Assembly: GCA_963929535.1 (NCBI GenBank)
Contig: CAWVIZ010000015.1
Location: 1-64,000 of the forward strand
DNA: 64,000 bases
Origin: Pullilachnospira sp963929535
Lineage (GTDB): Bacteria > Bacillota > Clostridia > Lachnospirales > Lachnospiraceae
Direction: 5' to 3'
Below the pieces are notes generated by a model. It was not told the DNA's origin and ran no database searches. It saw only the letters and a list, made by a program, of their open reading frames with translations. Made by a program: the position numbers and the translations under genes. The number at the start of each line of letters is the position of its first letter. Position 1 is the first letter of the stretch. Shown here piece after piece: positions 45,492-53,819 of the stretch.

Positions 45492-45995
45492 TCAACTTTT
45501 TTTATACCACACCACACTTGGAAATTCTATGCTCGTCAGTTTACCGCAATCATTGAACGCAAAATTATTAATAGTCTCCAGTCGGCTCCCTTCTGCAAAG
45601 GTTACGCTATCCAAATTTGAACAGCTCTGGAACGCTCTCTCCTCAATGGAAATTACACTGGCTGGGATTTTTACACTTTCTAATTTTTTACAAAGCTGAA
45701 ACGCTTGGACTCCAATACTCTCGATCCCCTCCGGGATCTCTATGCTCGTTAAATTTCCGCAATTAAAGAACGCAGCCTTCCCAATAGCAGTGACCGGCTT
45801 TCCCTCTATCTCGTTCGGAATTACGACGCTCGCTTCGTTTCCTGTATATCCGGTTATGGTCACACTTTCGCCGTTGACTTCATATACCAATCCTTCGGCT
45901 GTAGTCTCTCCCGCCGCAAACACGGTCATGGGCAGCATTCCCAACACCATGCACAGGGACAGCAGCAGCGCCGCCAGTTTCCTTTTTGCTTGAAT
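45492..45995 (-). pseudogene. Secreted BspA-type leucine-rich repeat protein, start codon lost and 3' end cut by IS3
   Basis: The signal peptide QAKRKLAALLLSLCMVLGML ending in VFAAG is nearly identical to that of the next gene upstream, but the ATG found there is ATT here (45993-45995), still 7-8 nt behind GGAGG. The mature part has BspA-like LRR_5 repeats: GKAAFFNCGNLTSIEIPEGI, GVQAFQLCKKLESVKIPASV, ERAFQSCSNLDSVTFAEGS. The reading ends with codons supplied by the IS3 end, the stop being the TGA of its GTTGACA. Both damages suggest a decaying gene; ATT initiation at low level is possible. Confidence 0.75.
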
Positions 45996-46280
45996 TTGGT
46001 TTCTCCTCCTTGTCAAACGAGATTGCTTATCCTTTGGTATCCACCAAAGGATAGAAGGGATATCCCTTCTTGAAAAAATACCGGCTGCGCCGGGGCGGGC
46101 TGTGGGTTTTGCACGAAGCCCGCCCGCAGGCGCTTTTGCCGGTTTTGTTTTATCTCTCAGCCTTATTTCCCGGCCGCCGCCTTTTTCCGCCTGTAGAGCA
46201 GCATTCCCAGCACGCCGCCGCAGGAAGCCAGCATCAGGCCGATCCACAGCGCCATATCGCTGCTGTCCCCGGTCTGTGGG
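45911..46280. repeat. Duplicated cassette, copy 1 (anchor / intergenic / signal peptide)
   Basis: About 370 bp that recur at 48541-48908 with high identity. On the minus strand it covers the end of one surface-protein gene (sorting signal and stop), the gap with its hairpins, the ribosome binding site, and the signal peptide of the next gene. The gap contains GAAGGGATATCCCTTC and ATCCTTTGGTGGATACCAAAGGAT-like palindromes. Confidence 0.85.
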
Positions 46281-48625
46281 CTTTCTGTTTGCCCAGAAGG
46301 CTTGCCCTGCTGTTCGGGCTTGGCTGGATCGGTTGGCTCAGTCGGGTCGGTAGGAGTGGTCGGGTCAGTAGGATCCGTTGGCTCAGTCGGGTCGGTAGGA
46401 GTGGTCGGGTCAGTAGGATCCGTTGGCTCAGTCGGGTCGGTAGGAGTGGTCGGGTCAGTAGGATCCGTTGGCTCAGTGGGTTCAACCGGCTCCAAAGAGG
46501 AACGAACCTGCACATATTTTTCGTTCTGATACTCTGTGCCGGCAGGATCGCCAATAATTTCCTCAGCCGCAGCAGAATCACCGGCCGCTACAACAGGATC
46601 GGTGTAGCCAGATAAGTCAGGTTTCCAGCGCATGGCGCCCTTTCCGCCGCTGGCAGTGACAACCGCTCCGTCGGAGATGGTGAAGATCCCCTTCTGATCG
46701 CCGCCCAATTCACCAAAGATATCTTCCTGGCCAGCAAAGATACCATAGTGCTCGCCGCTTGCAGAAGAGGCATTTACTACGGTTCCGGCTCCGCTGACGA
46801 TGACATCACCGCAGATGCCGTGATCGTTTACGGAAGAAATATTCACCTTCGCTCCGTTAATCGCCGTAAGGTCAGTATTAATGCCCGGAGTGCCGAAACT
46901 GGCATCCTGAGTTGCATTGTTCTTCGCATTCAGCGTCGCGCCGTCCACCGTCAGTCCGCCGAGGGCACGTACCGCCGAATACGGCTGAGGCGCCCCGGCG
47001 CTGGAAAAGTCAACGATAATATCCACGTCTGCGCCGCCGGTAAGCGTAATGGCACTGTTGCCGTAAAGCCCGAAACCGGTGCCTCTTATCTGCAGTCTTC
47101 CGCTCCCCGTAATGGTCAGGTCCCCGTTGGAATAAATCCCGTTTTCGGTGCTGCCGCTGCCGTTAATCTGGTTTTCGCCTTTCAGCACAATGGTAAGGTC
47201 CGGAATAAGCGCATGTATGGCGGCAAAGTCTTCGCTCACCGTCAGCGTTGCGTTATTCAACGTCAGGGTGTTGGTATCCGGGTCATAGGACACCGTAGCG
47301 CCCAAACCGTCGGCATCGCCCAGAATATCGTCCTTGTTTGCCGAAGTCACTTCTATGCCATTGACCTTAAGCGGGTCAAAGACACACTCCATCACAAAAA
47401 GGCTATTGAAGGTGCCGCTTAAAAAGCTGCCGTCCGGTCTCTTTGGCTCATCGTTATTCGCCAGGGTATAACCATTATCGGCGGGACGACCGTCCAGATA
47501 GACGGATGCCTCCTCAGAGATGGCGTATCCCTCCTTCGCCTTCACCCATACGGAGTAGTAGTAGGTCACGCCCTCTTCAAAAGTCGTGATTTTCTCATCT
47601 TCCGATATCTCGCTGTTGAAAGACTCCTCGCTGGTGATACTCTTGCCGTCGCTACCGATCCACTGCTCCAGATAAACCTCGTATTTGTCCTGATCCGCCT
47701 CGTCCACCGTCGCTGTGAATGCAGGCGTCAGTCCCATTCCCACATTCCAGCTGACGTTCACCAGATTGACGGCATTCACGATCTCCCTTGTATCCGGCTG
47801 TACGATTTCCGTTTCCGGATTGAATTCCAGATAGAGCGTGTAGTCTTTATCTACCACCTCATAGACTATCTGGTAGTTATTGGGATCAACTGTTCTCGAT
47901 GACTCAATGCGCTCAAGCACCGTTTTGACCATCAGGTTATCCCTGGTGACATTCGCCAGCTCAGGAACCGTTGCCTTATTCTTCTCGAAATACTGATAGA
48001 GCAGTTCCGTTACTGCCTGTTTCTCATTCTCACTCGTGGTACCATCAGGCTTTATGACATCCGGATTCCCTGTGGCCGTTATACCCTCCTGGTGCAGCTT
48101 ATTCTCGCTGCCTGGCAGCCCCACATCGACCACTCCCGTATAATACTTATTGACGGACGTTATAACGGAGAAATCGTACGTTTTATACGATGCTGAGCTC
48201 GAACTGCTCCAGCCAGTCCACTCCGTCACATAGTAGCCCGATAGATTGTCCGGGTCGCCGGTGCCGGAGACGCCCTCTCTCGCTCTTACCTCTACCTCGT
48301 AGGTAGGATTGATAACGCCTTCTGCATTTCCTGTGTTTGTAAAGGTGCAGGTGGTCTCCCGCTGAACCGTCTTTGTCTCTACCTTTGTCTTTTCTCCGGC
48401 AGTGCCGTCAAAGTGTCCGTAAAGGGTCACTTCATACTCAAAGATATCCAGCCCGCCGGTGGTTTCCGGCTTATCCCAGCTGGCTTTTAAGCCGGTTTCT
48501 GTCAGTTCCAGCTTCAGATTTGTTGGCGCAGCCGGTACACCCGCCGCAAAAGCGGTCATTGGCAGCATCCCCAGCAGCATACACAGGGAAAGCAGCAGCG
48601 CCGTCAGTTTCCTTTTTGCTTGCAT
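46163..48625 (-). CDS. Secreted wall-anchored surface protein with Fn3 and carbohydrate-binding-type domain
   Basis: 820 residues from ATG 48625 (AAGGAG 8 nt upstream). Order: signal peptide ending MTAFAAG near 28; an Fn3-like domain (APTNLKLELTETGLKASW); a long middle region; a region VNGIEVTSANKDDILGDADG leading into repeats LTLNNATLTVSEDF, DLTITGSGRLQIRG and so on, which resembles the carbohydrate-binding domain of Cthe_2159-like proteins; a Thr/Pro/Asp linker; a C-terminal sorting signal SPQTGDSSDMALWIGLMLAS ending in YRRKKAAAGK. (S/P)PXTG signals are used by class B-type sortases of clostridia. Last intact gene of the big minus-strand set. Confidence 0.85.
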   Translation of the reverse strand: MQAKRKLTALLLSLCMLLGMLPMTAFAAGVPAAPTNLKLELTETGLKASWDKPETTGGLDIFEYEVTLYGHFDGTAGEKTKVETKTVQRETTCTFTNTGNAEGVINPTYEVEVRAREGVSGTGDPDNLSGYYVTEWTGWSSSSSASYKTYDFSVITSVNKYYTGVVDVGLPGSENKLHQEGITATGNPDVIKPDGTTSENEKQAVTELLYQYFEKNKATVPELANVTRDNLMVKTVLERIESSRTVDPNNYQIVYEVVDKDYTLYLEFNPETEIVQPDTREIVNAVNLVNVSWNVGMGLTPAFTATVDEADQDKYEVYLEQWIGSDGKSITSEESFNSEISEDEKITTFEEGVTYYYSVWVKAKEGYAISEEASVYLDGRPADNGYTLANNDEPKRPDGSFLSGTFNSLFVMECVFDPLKVNGIEVTSANKDDILGDADGLGATVSYDPDTNTLTLNNATLTVSEDFAAIHALIPDLTIVLKGENQINGSGSTENGIYSNGDLTITGSGRLQIRGTGFGLYGNSAITLTGGADVDIIVDFSSAGAPQPYSAVRALGGLTVDGATLNAKNNATQDASFGTPGINTDLTAINGAKVNISSVNDHGICGDVIVSGAGTVVNASSASGEHYGIFAGQEDIFGELGGDQKGIFTISDGAVVTASGGKGAMRWKPDLSGYTDPVVAAGDSAAAEEIIGDPAGTEYQNEKYVQVRSSLEPVEPTEPTDPTDPTTPTDPTEPTDPTDPTTPTDPTEPTDPTDPTTPTDPTEPTDPAKPEQQGKPSGQTESPQTGDSSDMALWIGLMLASCGGVLGMLLYRRKKAAAGK
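46333..46467. repeat. Three tandem 45-bp units coding a Thr/Pro/Asp linker
   Basis: Units at 46333-46377, 46378-46422 and 46423-46467 are identical and encode EPTDPTDPTTPTDPT three times. A fourth, shortened copy follows. Such wall-spanning linkers can change length by slippage. Confidence 0.9.
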
Positions 48626-48908
48626 TTGGTTTCTCCTTGTCAAATAAGATTGCTTATCCTTTGGTATGTACCAAAGGATAGAAGGGATATTCCTTCTTGA
48701 AAAGGATACCGGCTGCGCCGGAGCGGGCTGTGGATTTTGCACGAAGCCCGCCCGCAGGCGCTTTTGCCGGTTTTGTTTATTACTCAGCCTTATTTCCCGG
48801 CCGCCGCCTTTTTCCGCCTGTAGAACAGCATTCCCAGCACGCCGCCGCAGGAGGCCAGCATCAGGCTGATCCACAGCGCCATATCGCTGCTGTCCCCAGT
48901 CTGGGGGC
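48541..48908. repeat. Duplicated cassette, copy 2
   Basis: The counterpart of 45911-46280. The gap here holds a perfect palindrome ATCCTTTGGTA/TACCAAAGGAT with a 2-nt loop (near 48660-48680) and GAAGGGATATTCCTTC. The first copy has small changes in these same hairpins. Confidence 0.85.
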
Positions 48909-49930
48909 TGCCGGTTCCCGCTGCAGGGATGGCTTCAGTCTGCACATATTCACAGACCGCACAGCCGCGCTCTCTGGAACCTTCTTTGGTCTCGGTGGCC
49001 TCTTTGGTTACTTTCCAATCGCCGTAGATATGGTTTGCCACATTCAGCCTTTCGCCGCAGGAGCATTCCTGCCAGTGCTCGGTATCGTCATATTTCCATG
49101 CTTCATCATGGATGCTGTGTTCATGAACCGGAATCGTCTCTTCCTGCGTATATTTGCAGATGGAGCAGGTACGTTCTCTGGAACCCGTTTCGGTTGTGGT
49201 AGGCTCCTTTGTTATCGTCCAATCATCGAAAGTATGGTTGCCCACTTCAGTTTTCTCGCCGCAGCGGCATTCCTTCCAGTGCTGGGTTTCATCCTTCTGC
49301 CAGTCGCCGTAGCTGTGCTCATGTTCAAGCATTGGAATGGTTTCGGTCTGCACATAGTCGCAGACCGTGCAGTCACGCTCTCTGGAACCAGCCTCGGTTT
49401 CGGTGGCCGGCTTCGTCTCTCTCCAATCGCCGTAGATATGGTTTGCCACATTCAGCCTTTCGCCGCAGGAGCATTCCTGCCAGTGCTGTGCCGCGTCGTG
49501 CTTTTGGGTATAGCTGTGCTCATGGGGCGGTTCGGCTTCTCCGACGTCCGCCACCATATACTGGCCGTCCGGGTCGCCCACGATCATGATCCATCTGGCA
49601 CGCACCCGTATGGTGTACTCCTCCTGCGGCCGCGTCACCACATCGTTTGTGAAAAACAAATAGGTGTCGATTTCCACTGCCTTGGACTCGACCACATCGT
49701 CGCCCAGCAGCAGCTGTGCCTCGTATTCAAAGCTATCGCCGGAGGCCGCTCCTGCCGGCCGGCCCCACTGCACCTGGTTTTGGTAGCCCGACCAGCGGGG
49801 GTTCCCTGGCACATATTCCCCCGCCGCCGAAACGGACAGGGGAAGGGCCGCGATCATCAGGCATACCGCCAGCAGCATACTGAAAAGCCATGCGCCTTTT
49901 TGCCGCCCCGGCGGTTTTTTCCCTGCGCAT
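48790..49930 (-). pseudogene. Secreted wall-anchored Cys-repeat protein, reading frame shifted by one base near the start
   Basis: A GGGAGG site is followed 7-8 nt later by ATG (49930), but that ATG is in the wrong frame. Removing one base from the A6 tract (T6 at 49915-49920 on the + strand) yields MRREKPPGRQKGAWLFSMLL followed by AVCLMIAALPLSVSAAG, an excellent signal peptide. From there the frame is open for about 380 residues: an Fn3-like part, three 60-residue repeats with CSCGERLNVANHIYGDW and GSRERDCTVCDYVQTE type Cys pairs, and a SPQTG sorting signal. Either a sequencing or assembly slip, an on/off tract, or a mutation. Confidence 0.75.
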
Positions 49931-49946
49931 ACGCAATCTCCTCCCT

Positions 49947-50564
49947 TTATCGCACCGGAGCGCCCTGCGAGGAAAGCGGTGCTCCGCATGCTCCGCAGAA
50001 GCGGCTTCCGGGCGGTATCTCCGCCCCGCACTGGGGGCATTTGTTTTCCAGCTTCGCCCCGCAGTTGTTGCAGAATTTGGCGCCGGCCGCACACTGGGTT
50101 TTGCAGGCGGGGCAAACCACCATACCCGCGTTCAGTTCCGCCCCGGCGTTTCGCACCACCACCGAGCGGCCGCCGGAGACGATGCACTGCTCAATCACCT
50201 GGAAAATCTCTTCCGGCAGCTTTTTCTGCTTGTAGGCGCCCACACCGGCAGTCACCGCCAGCGGCCATGCGATAAACCATCCCAGCACGCCAGCGCCGAT
50301 CTTATCCGACCATTCGCCCTGACCCACGGTGACGTTTAAGTTGTCATCCATTCGGATCATCTGCACCGTCGTAGCCATCCTCATGCCGGCAATGGTCTTC
50401 CAGCCGTCTTTTTCCTGACGGCCCTGCACCACATAGCCTTCTGTGGTTTCGGCACTCTGTACCTCCATCCCCTTAGCGGATGAAAGGAACGCCTCCACCG
50501 CGTTTGCCACCACCTGGGTACTCATGCCGGCAGGCAGCCGGAATACTCTCGATTCGTTTGCCAT
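49947..50564 (-). CDS. Zinc-ribbon protein with a membrane-helix-like middle
   Basis: 205 residues. N-terminal half is an alpha/beta domain (SRVFRLPAGMSTQVVANAVE, then WKTIAGMRMATTVQMIRMDD), then a hydrophobic stretch GVLGWFIAWPLAVTAGVGAY near 95-115, and three zinc ribbons at the C-terminus: CPACKTQCAAGAKFCNNCG, then CPQCGAEIPPGSRFCGACG. Ends 17 nt before the next start. Probably a membrane-tethered adaptor; no function known. Confidence 0.75.
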   Translation of the reverse strand: MANESRVFRLPAGMSTQVVANAVEAFLSSAKGMEVQSAETTEGYVVQGRQEKDGWKTIAGMRMATTVQMIRMDDNLNVTVGQGEWSDKIGAGVLGWFIAWPLAVTAGVGAYKQKKLPEEIFQVIEQCIVSGGRSVVVRNAGAELNAGMVVCPACKTQCAAGAKFCNNCGAKLENKCPQCGAEIPPGSRFCGACGAPLSSQGAPVR

Positions 50565-50577
50565 CTCGTCTTCCTCC

Positions 50578-50889
50578 TCATTCTAAAGCCTGTACCTCAT
50601 CGATATGCTGCAGTACGCTGTCTGCCAGATAACGTACTGCCAGCTGTTTTTCCTCCTCGCTCAGGCCGCTTGCCGGACGGAGCATGGAAACATGGAGGAT
50701 CGATGTGTTGATGGTCTGTTCCGTCACGGCAAAGGCGTACTCACTGGTATGCCCCAGCACCTTCGCCTCCGCCTTGATATCGCCGACCAGCGCCTGCTCG
50801 TATTGGCAGCCCATCCGGTCCAGCACGTCAAAGACGGCGTACACAGCCATGCGGCGGGGACAGTTGACATTTCTTTTTAGACTCAGCAC
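50578..50889 (-). CDS. Small conserved-looking protein of unknown function
   Basis: 103 residues with a GTG start (AAAGGAG 7-8 nt ahead). An alpha/beta pattern: VYAVFDVLDRMGCQYEQALV, DIKAEAKVLGHTSEYAFAVT, ILHVSMLRPASGLSEEEKQL. It resembles YbaB/SpoVS-size cytosolic domains but I cannot assign it. Lies between the kinase and the zinc-ribbon protein with 13 and 37-bp gaps. Confidence 0.65.
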   Translation of the reverse strand: MLSLKRNVNCPRRMAVYAVFDVLDRMGCQYEQALVGDIKAEAKVLGHTSEYAFAVTEQTINTSILHVSMLRPASGLSEEEKQLAVRYLADSVLQHIDEVQALE

Positions 50890-50926
50890 TTATTTTCTCC
50901 TTTCTTCTGGAAACATATGTGTACAC

Positions 50927-53086
50927 CTATTTAACAGGACGAATTGTATTTGTTACATCTAGCAACAGTCCATCGAGGAGGTCATCCTCTGCTTCCGCAG
51001 CTACCAGAATTAGGAACACATATCCGTCGATTTCTCCGGCGTAAACCTCCGTATAGGCCGTCTGACCATCTAAAGTATAGGTATATCTGTCAACAATCCA
51101 ATCGATTCCGCCAGTTTCATGTTCCCAGCGGCCCTCCTCACGTTTGAGGCCGGGCTGGTTCACCATCACTTCTGCTATGCCGTCCAGCCAGACTTCCTTA
51201 TTAAATTGATCACTCGATGGTCTGCACTGTATTTCTACCTGCACGTTGCCTGCCTCGTTGACCATGCGCAGTCGGTTTTCATTGACCACGTTGAAGGTAA
51301 TCTCTCCGTCGCTCTCCCAGTAGATAAATTGGAACGGAAACCGTTCATCATAAAACCGCTGACTGTTGGTGCCTGCGGGACCGCTGCTTCGGAAGGAATC
51401 CATTGCTGCAAAGATTTCCGCCTGCGCCTTCTCATCCCCCTGAGGATAGGAGCCGATAAGATTGTAGCAGCCAAACCCATTCTGGCATTCGATGAACGCC
51501 GCCAAAAATTCCATGGTTGTGCCGCCGCTTTCGGTAGCAGAAAACTGGATCAAGTAGGTGTCCAAAGAACTGCCCTCCCGGTAACCCCGGCTGAGGATCT
51601 CATGCTTTGTGATATTGGTGCTCTTCAGCAGTCCGATATAATACTGGACATACTTCTCAACATTCTCCTCCACATCAGAAAGAGTATACACCGGAAAACC
51701 GGCAGCCTTATCGTAGAATCCCACCTGCAGGGTAGCGCTCCCATCCGATGAAGCGAAGGCGCCGCTGCCGGACTCTGTTTCTGCATACCCCTGGGGGATC
51801 CCCATGGTGATATTCAGATACTCCTGGGCGTAGTCCTGCAAGACGACATCGTCTACGCCCTCGGGTTCCTGCACTGTTATGTCGAAAGGAGTGCCGGATG
51901 GTCCGTCAGAAGAACCCGGCTCTGCTTTCCCGCCGGTCAGCGCACCGATCCCCGCTACTGCTCCCCAGACGCCCAGACCCAGCACAGCAACGCACAGCAC
52001 CAGCGCCGTGATCTGTACCCCGATATGGCTCCGCCGGAATCTGGTCCAAAGCCCCGGCTTTCCATCGGAACCTGCAGCCGTTTGACCGGATGGCACAGCC
52101 ATGGTACGGTGATGGAAAGACGCCGGGGTTTTCCCGGTAATCCCTTCAATAAAGGCCTCCATGGTGGAGAAACGATCCTCCGCTTTTACCGCGAGCGCCT
52201 TCATGATCGCCTGTTCCACCTGCGGAGGCAGGGGAACGCCCAGCTCCGAGGGCTTTTTCAGCGTATCGTTATGGACCCGCATGATGGAATCCGGCGGCAG
52301 CTCCCCGGTCACGCAGCGGTACAGGGTGGCGCCCATGGCGTATACATCCGTCCACGGCCCCTGGTTCCCCTTACTGGAATACTGCTCCTCCGGCGCGTAG
52401 CCATGTTTCAGGATGACCGACACGCTTTTTTCATCTCCGATAGAAAACCGGGCCGCGCCGAAATCCAGCAGCTTGCTCTCTCCCTTGGAGGTAATGGAGA
52501 TGTTGTCCGGGCTGATATCCCGGTGGGTCAGGTTCAGGGCATGAACCTGCGTCAACGCCTGCATCACCGGCATCAGGATGGTCAGCGCCTGGTCATAGGG
52601 AATCTTCCCGCCCTGGGATGCAACGTATGCCTTCAGGCTCATGCCGTCGATATATTCCATCACGAAATAGGCCGTGTTGTTTTCCTTAAAATAATTCTGC
52701 ACCGACACGATGTTCGGCGTATTCTGCAGTTTGGCAAGGATCCGCGCTTCCTCTAAAAAGCGCTCCATGCCGTTTTGATAATCCTCCTGGCCCCGTCCGG
52801 TCAGTGCCACGCTGTACTTATCGGAATGCCGGGTAGCAAGACCGGAGGGCATATATTCCTTGACGGCTACCTTAATCTCCAGCGTCAGGTCATAGCCCAG
52901 ATAGGTGATGCCGAACCCGCCCACGCCCAGGACCTTTCCGGTCATGTAGCGGCCGTTCAGCAGTGCGCCCATGGGCAGCGCCAAAAACGGCTGCTCCTCC
53001 TCCGCATTAAACCCGCAGTGGGGGCAGACAGGGGAATCGTCCGGCTTTTCCTGAAAGCAGCCATAGCAGATATGTTCCAAGTTCAT
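50927..53086 (-). CDS. Transmembrane Ser/Thr protein kinase with N-terminal zinc ribbon (paralogue 1)
   Basis: 719 residues. Residues 7-27: zinc ribbon CYGCFQEK...CPHCGF. Kinase domain about 44-310: glycine loop VLGVGGFGITYLG, Lys in KVAVKEYMPSG, catalytic loop HRDISPDNISI (Ser in the usual Lys position), and LLDFGAARFSIG. One membrane helix ITALVLCVAVLGLGVWGAVAG near 365. The extracellular part (about 340 residues) has no PASTA repeats. Similar throughout the kinase part to the second kinase. Expected to phosphorylate targets read by the FHA proteins and to be reversed by the PP2C phosphatase. Overlaps a small upstream ORF by ATGA. Confidence 0.93.
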   Translation of the reverse strand: MNLEHICYGCFQEKPDDSPVCPHCGFNAEEEQPFLALPMGALLNGRYMTGKVLGVGGFGITYLGYDLTLEIKVAVKEYMPSGLATRHSDKYSVALTGRGQEDYQNGMERFLEEARILAKLQNTPNIVSVQNYFKENNTAYFVMEYIDGMSLKAYVASQGGKIPYDQALTILMPVMQALTQVHALNLTHRDISPDNISITSKGESKLLDFGAARFSIGDEKSVSVILKHGYAPEEQYSSKGNQGPWTDVYAMGATLYRCVTGELPPDSIMRVHNDTLKKPSELGVPLPPQVEQAIMKALAVKAEDRFSTMEAFIEGITGKTPASFHHRTMAVPSGQTAAGSDGKPGLWTRFRRSHIGVQITALVLCVAVLGLGVWGAVAGIGALTGGKAEPGSSDGPSGTPFDITVQEPEGVDDVVLQDYAQEYLNITMGIPQGYAETESGSGAFASSDGSATLQVGFYDKAAGFPVYTLSDVEENVEKYVQYYIGLLKSTNITKHEILSRGYREGSSLDTYLIQFSATESGGTTMEFLAAFIECQNGFGCYNLIGSYPQGDEKAQAEIFAAMDSFRSSGPAGTNSQRFYDERFPFQFIYWESDGEITFNVVNENRLRMVNEAGNVQVEIQCRPSSDQFNKEVWLDGIAEVMVNQPGLKREEGRWEHETGGIDWIVDRYTYTLDGQTAYTEVYAGEIDGYVFLILVAAEAEDDLLDGLLLDVTNTIRPVK

Positions 53087-53205
53087 GTTTCACTCCTCTT
53101 CTTTGTACTTGCGCCCCGGCCTTTCACCCGCAACAGCAGAAAAACCACTTCCATCAACGCGATCATACCCAGCTCTTCCAGAATGAACGGAAAGACATTC
53201 ATCAT
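53083..53205 (-). CDS. Possible 40-residue membrane peptide
   Basis: Reads MMNVFPFILEELGMIALMEV then VFLLLRVKGRG and a basic tail; the stop overlaps the kinase ATG by 4 nt (ATGA). A TTG at 53217 with AAGGGAG 9 nt ahead is an alternative start. The frame continues upstream through a CSVC motif without a usable start. Conservation is unknown. Confidence 0.4.
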   Translation of the reverse strand: MMNVFPFILEELGMIALMEVVFLLLRVKGRGASTKKRSET

Positions 53206-53294
53206 CTCCTCAATCAAGGGCTGTTTCTCCCTTTCCTCCAGACAAACCGAACAGAATACGGCCCCAGCGTCTTGGATCGTCGCAATCTATAACT

Positions 53295-53738
53295 CTAATA
53301 TAAATACTCTAATATAAAACAGAAGATGGGCGTTCCCACAATGAAAAGCCACCCGACGCACAGAAGGCAGATCTGAGTCATCCGATACATCTTGACATCG
53401 GCGGGACAGAAGTATTTTTCCGGATCAGATGGGTCAATGTAAATCTCCACCTCAGTTCCGATCTTCTTCTGCGCCTGATGATAGGCCAAATCGATGCCGG
53501 TGTTTTTTTGATAGACGTAGCCCATATACTCGTATTGGTATATCATAAAATAATGGTAGGAATGCTTGATCCGAATCCTCAGCGGTTCGATGACGGTCGC
53601 TTTTAGAAAAACCGTGCAGCCGCTCCCTCTCTGCGTCTTTTTCTTGTAAAAGTGGGCAAGCACGAAAAATAACGCGTAAAGCGGATATGTTATCGCGCAT
53701 ACAATCAGAATAAACGCAATATCCTCTGCAAAATTCAT
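53295..53738 (-). CDS. Membrane protein of DUF3592 type (1 of 3)
   Basis: 147 residues with GGAGGAG before ATG. Two hydrophobic segments at the ends (FILIVCAITYPLYALFFVLA, and QICLLCVGWLFIVGTPIFCF) enclose a soluble part: VFLKATVIEPLRIRIKHSYHY, YQYEYMGYVY, then GTEVEIYIDPSDPEKYFCP. The IDPxDPxxxFCP ending of the soluble part is shared with the proteins at 53820 and 56733. Such proteins often accompany secretion or envelope stress genes; role unknown. Confidence 0.72.
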   Translation of the reverse strand: MNFAEDIAFILIVCAITYPLYALFFVLAHFYKKKTQRGSGCTVFLKATVIEPLRIRIKHSYHYFMIYQYEYMGYVYQKNTGIDLAYHQAQKKIGTEVEIYIDPSDPEKYFCPADVKMYRMTQICLLCVGWLFIVGTPIFCFILEYLY

Positions 53739-53784
53739 ACGCTCCTCCTCCTTTCCGCCCGCACCAATCTTTTTTAGGAAAACC

Positions 53785-53812
53785 GCCTGCCGCAGGTTTC
53801 GCTGCGGCAGGC
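53785..53812 (-). terminator. Strong hairpin between two operon genes
   Basis: GCCTGCCGCA and TGCGGCAGGC form a 10-bp stem around GGTTTCGC, followed on the minus strand by GGTTTTCCTAAAAAAG. It lies 8 bp behind the stop of the upstream gene. The T-run is short, so it may be a partial terminator or an RNA-stabilising element that reduces expression of the distal half. Confidence 0.5.
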
Positions 53813-53819
53813 ACTGAAG

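Larger units (their letters stand above)
44167..45497 (-). mobile_element. IS3-family insertion sequence, 1.33 kb
   Basis: The ends are imperfect inverted repeats of about 28 bp: AGTTGACACATTTTTCTCAA at the left and AGTTGACAGCTTATTCTCAA (reverse strand) at the right. Two overlapping ORFs, HTH and DDE, as in the IS150-like part of the family. No direct target duplication: the left flank is the KTR remnant and the right flank a surface-protein gene. This suggests that the element has joined two distant pieces through a deletion. Confidence 0.88.

Noticed and set aside
46333..46467. CRISPR-like array
   Set aside because: Three identical 45-bp units directly adjacent with no spacers, and in frame within a coding region.
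46302..46529. Gly/Ser/Val repeat ORF on the + strand
   Set aside because: It is the complement of the Thr/Pro/Asp linker repeats of the surface protein.
49733..50092. 119-residue ORF starting at the good ATG (49930) or further upstream
   Set aside because: Only its first few codons make sense; after the A6 tract the frame is Arg/Gly/Pro-rich junk, while the other frame encodes the signal peptide and repeats.
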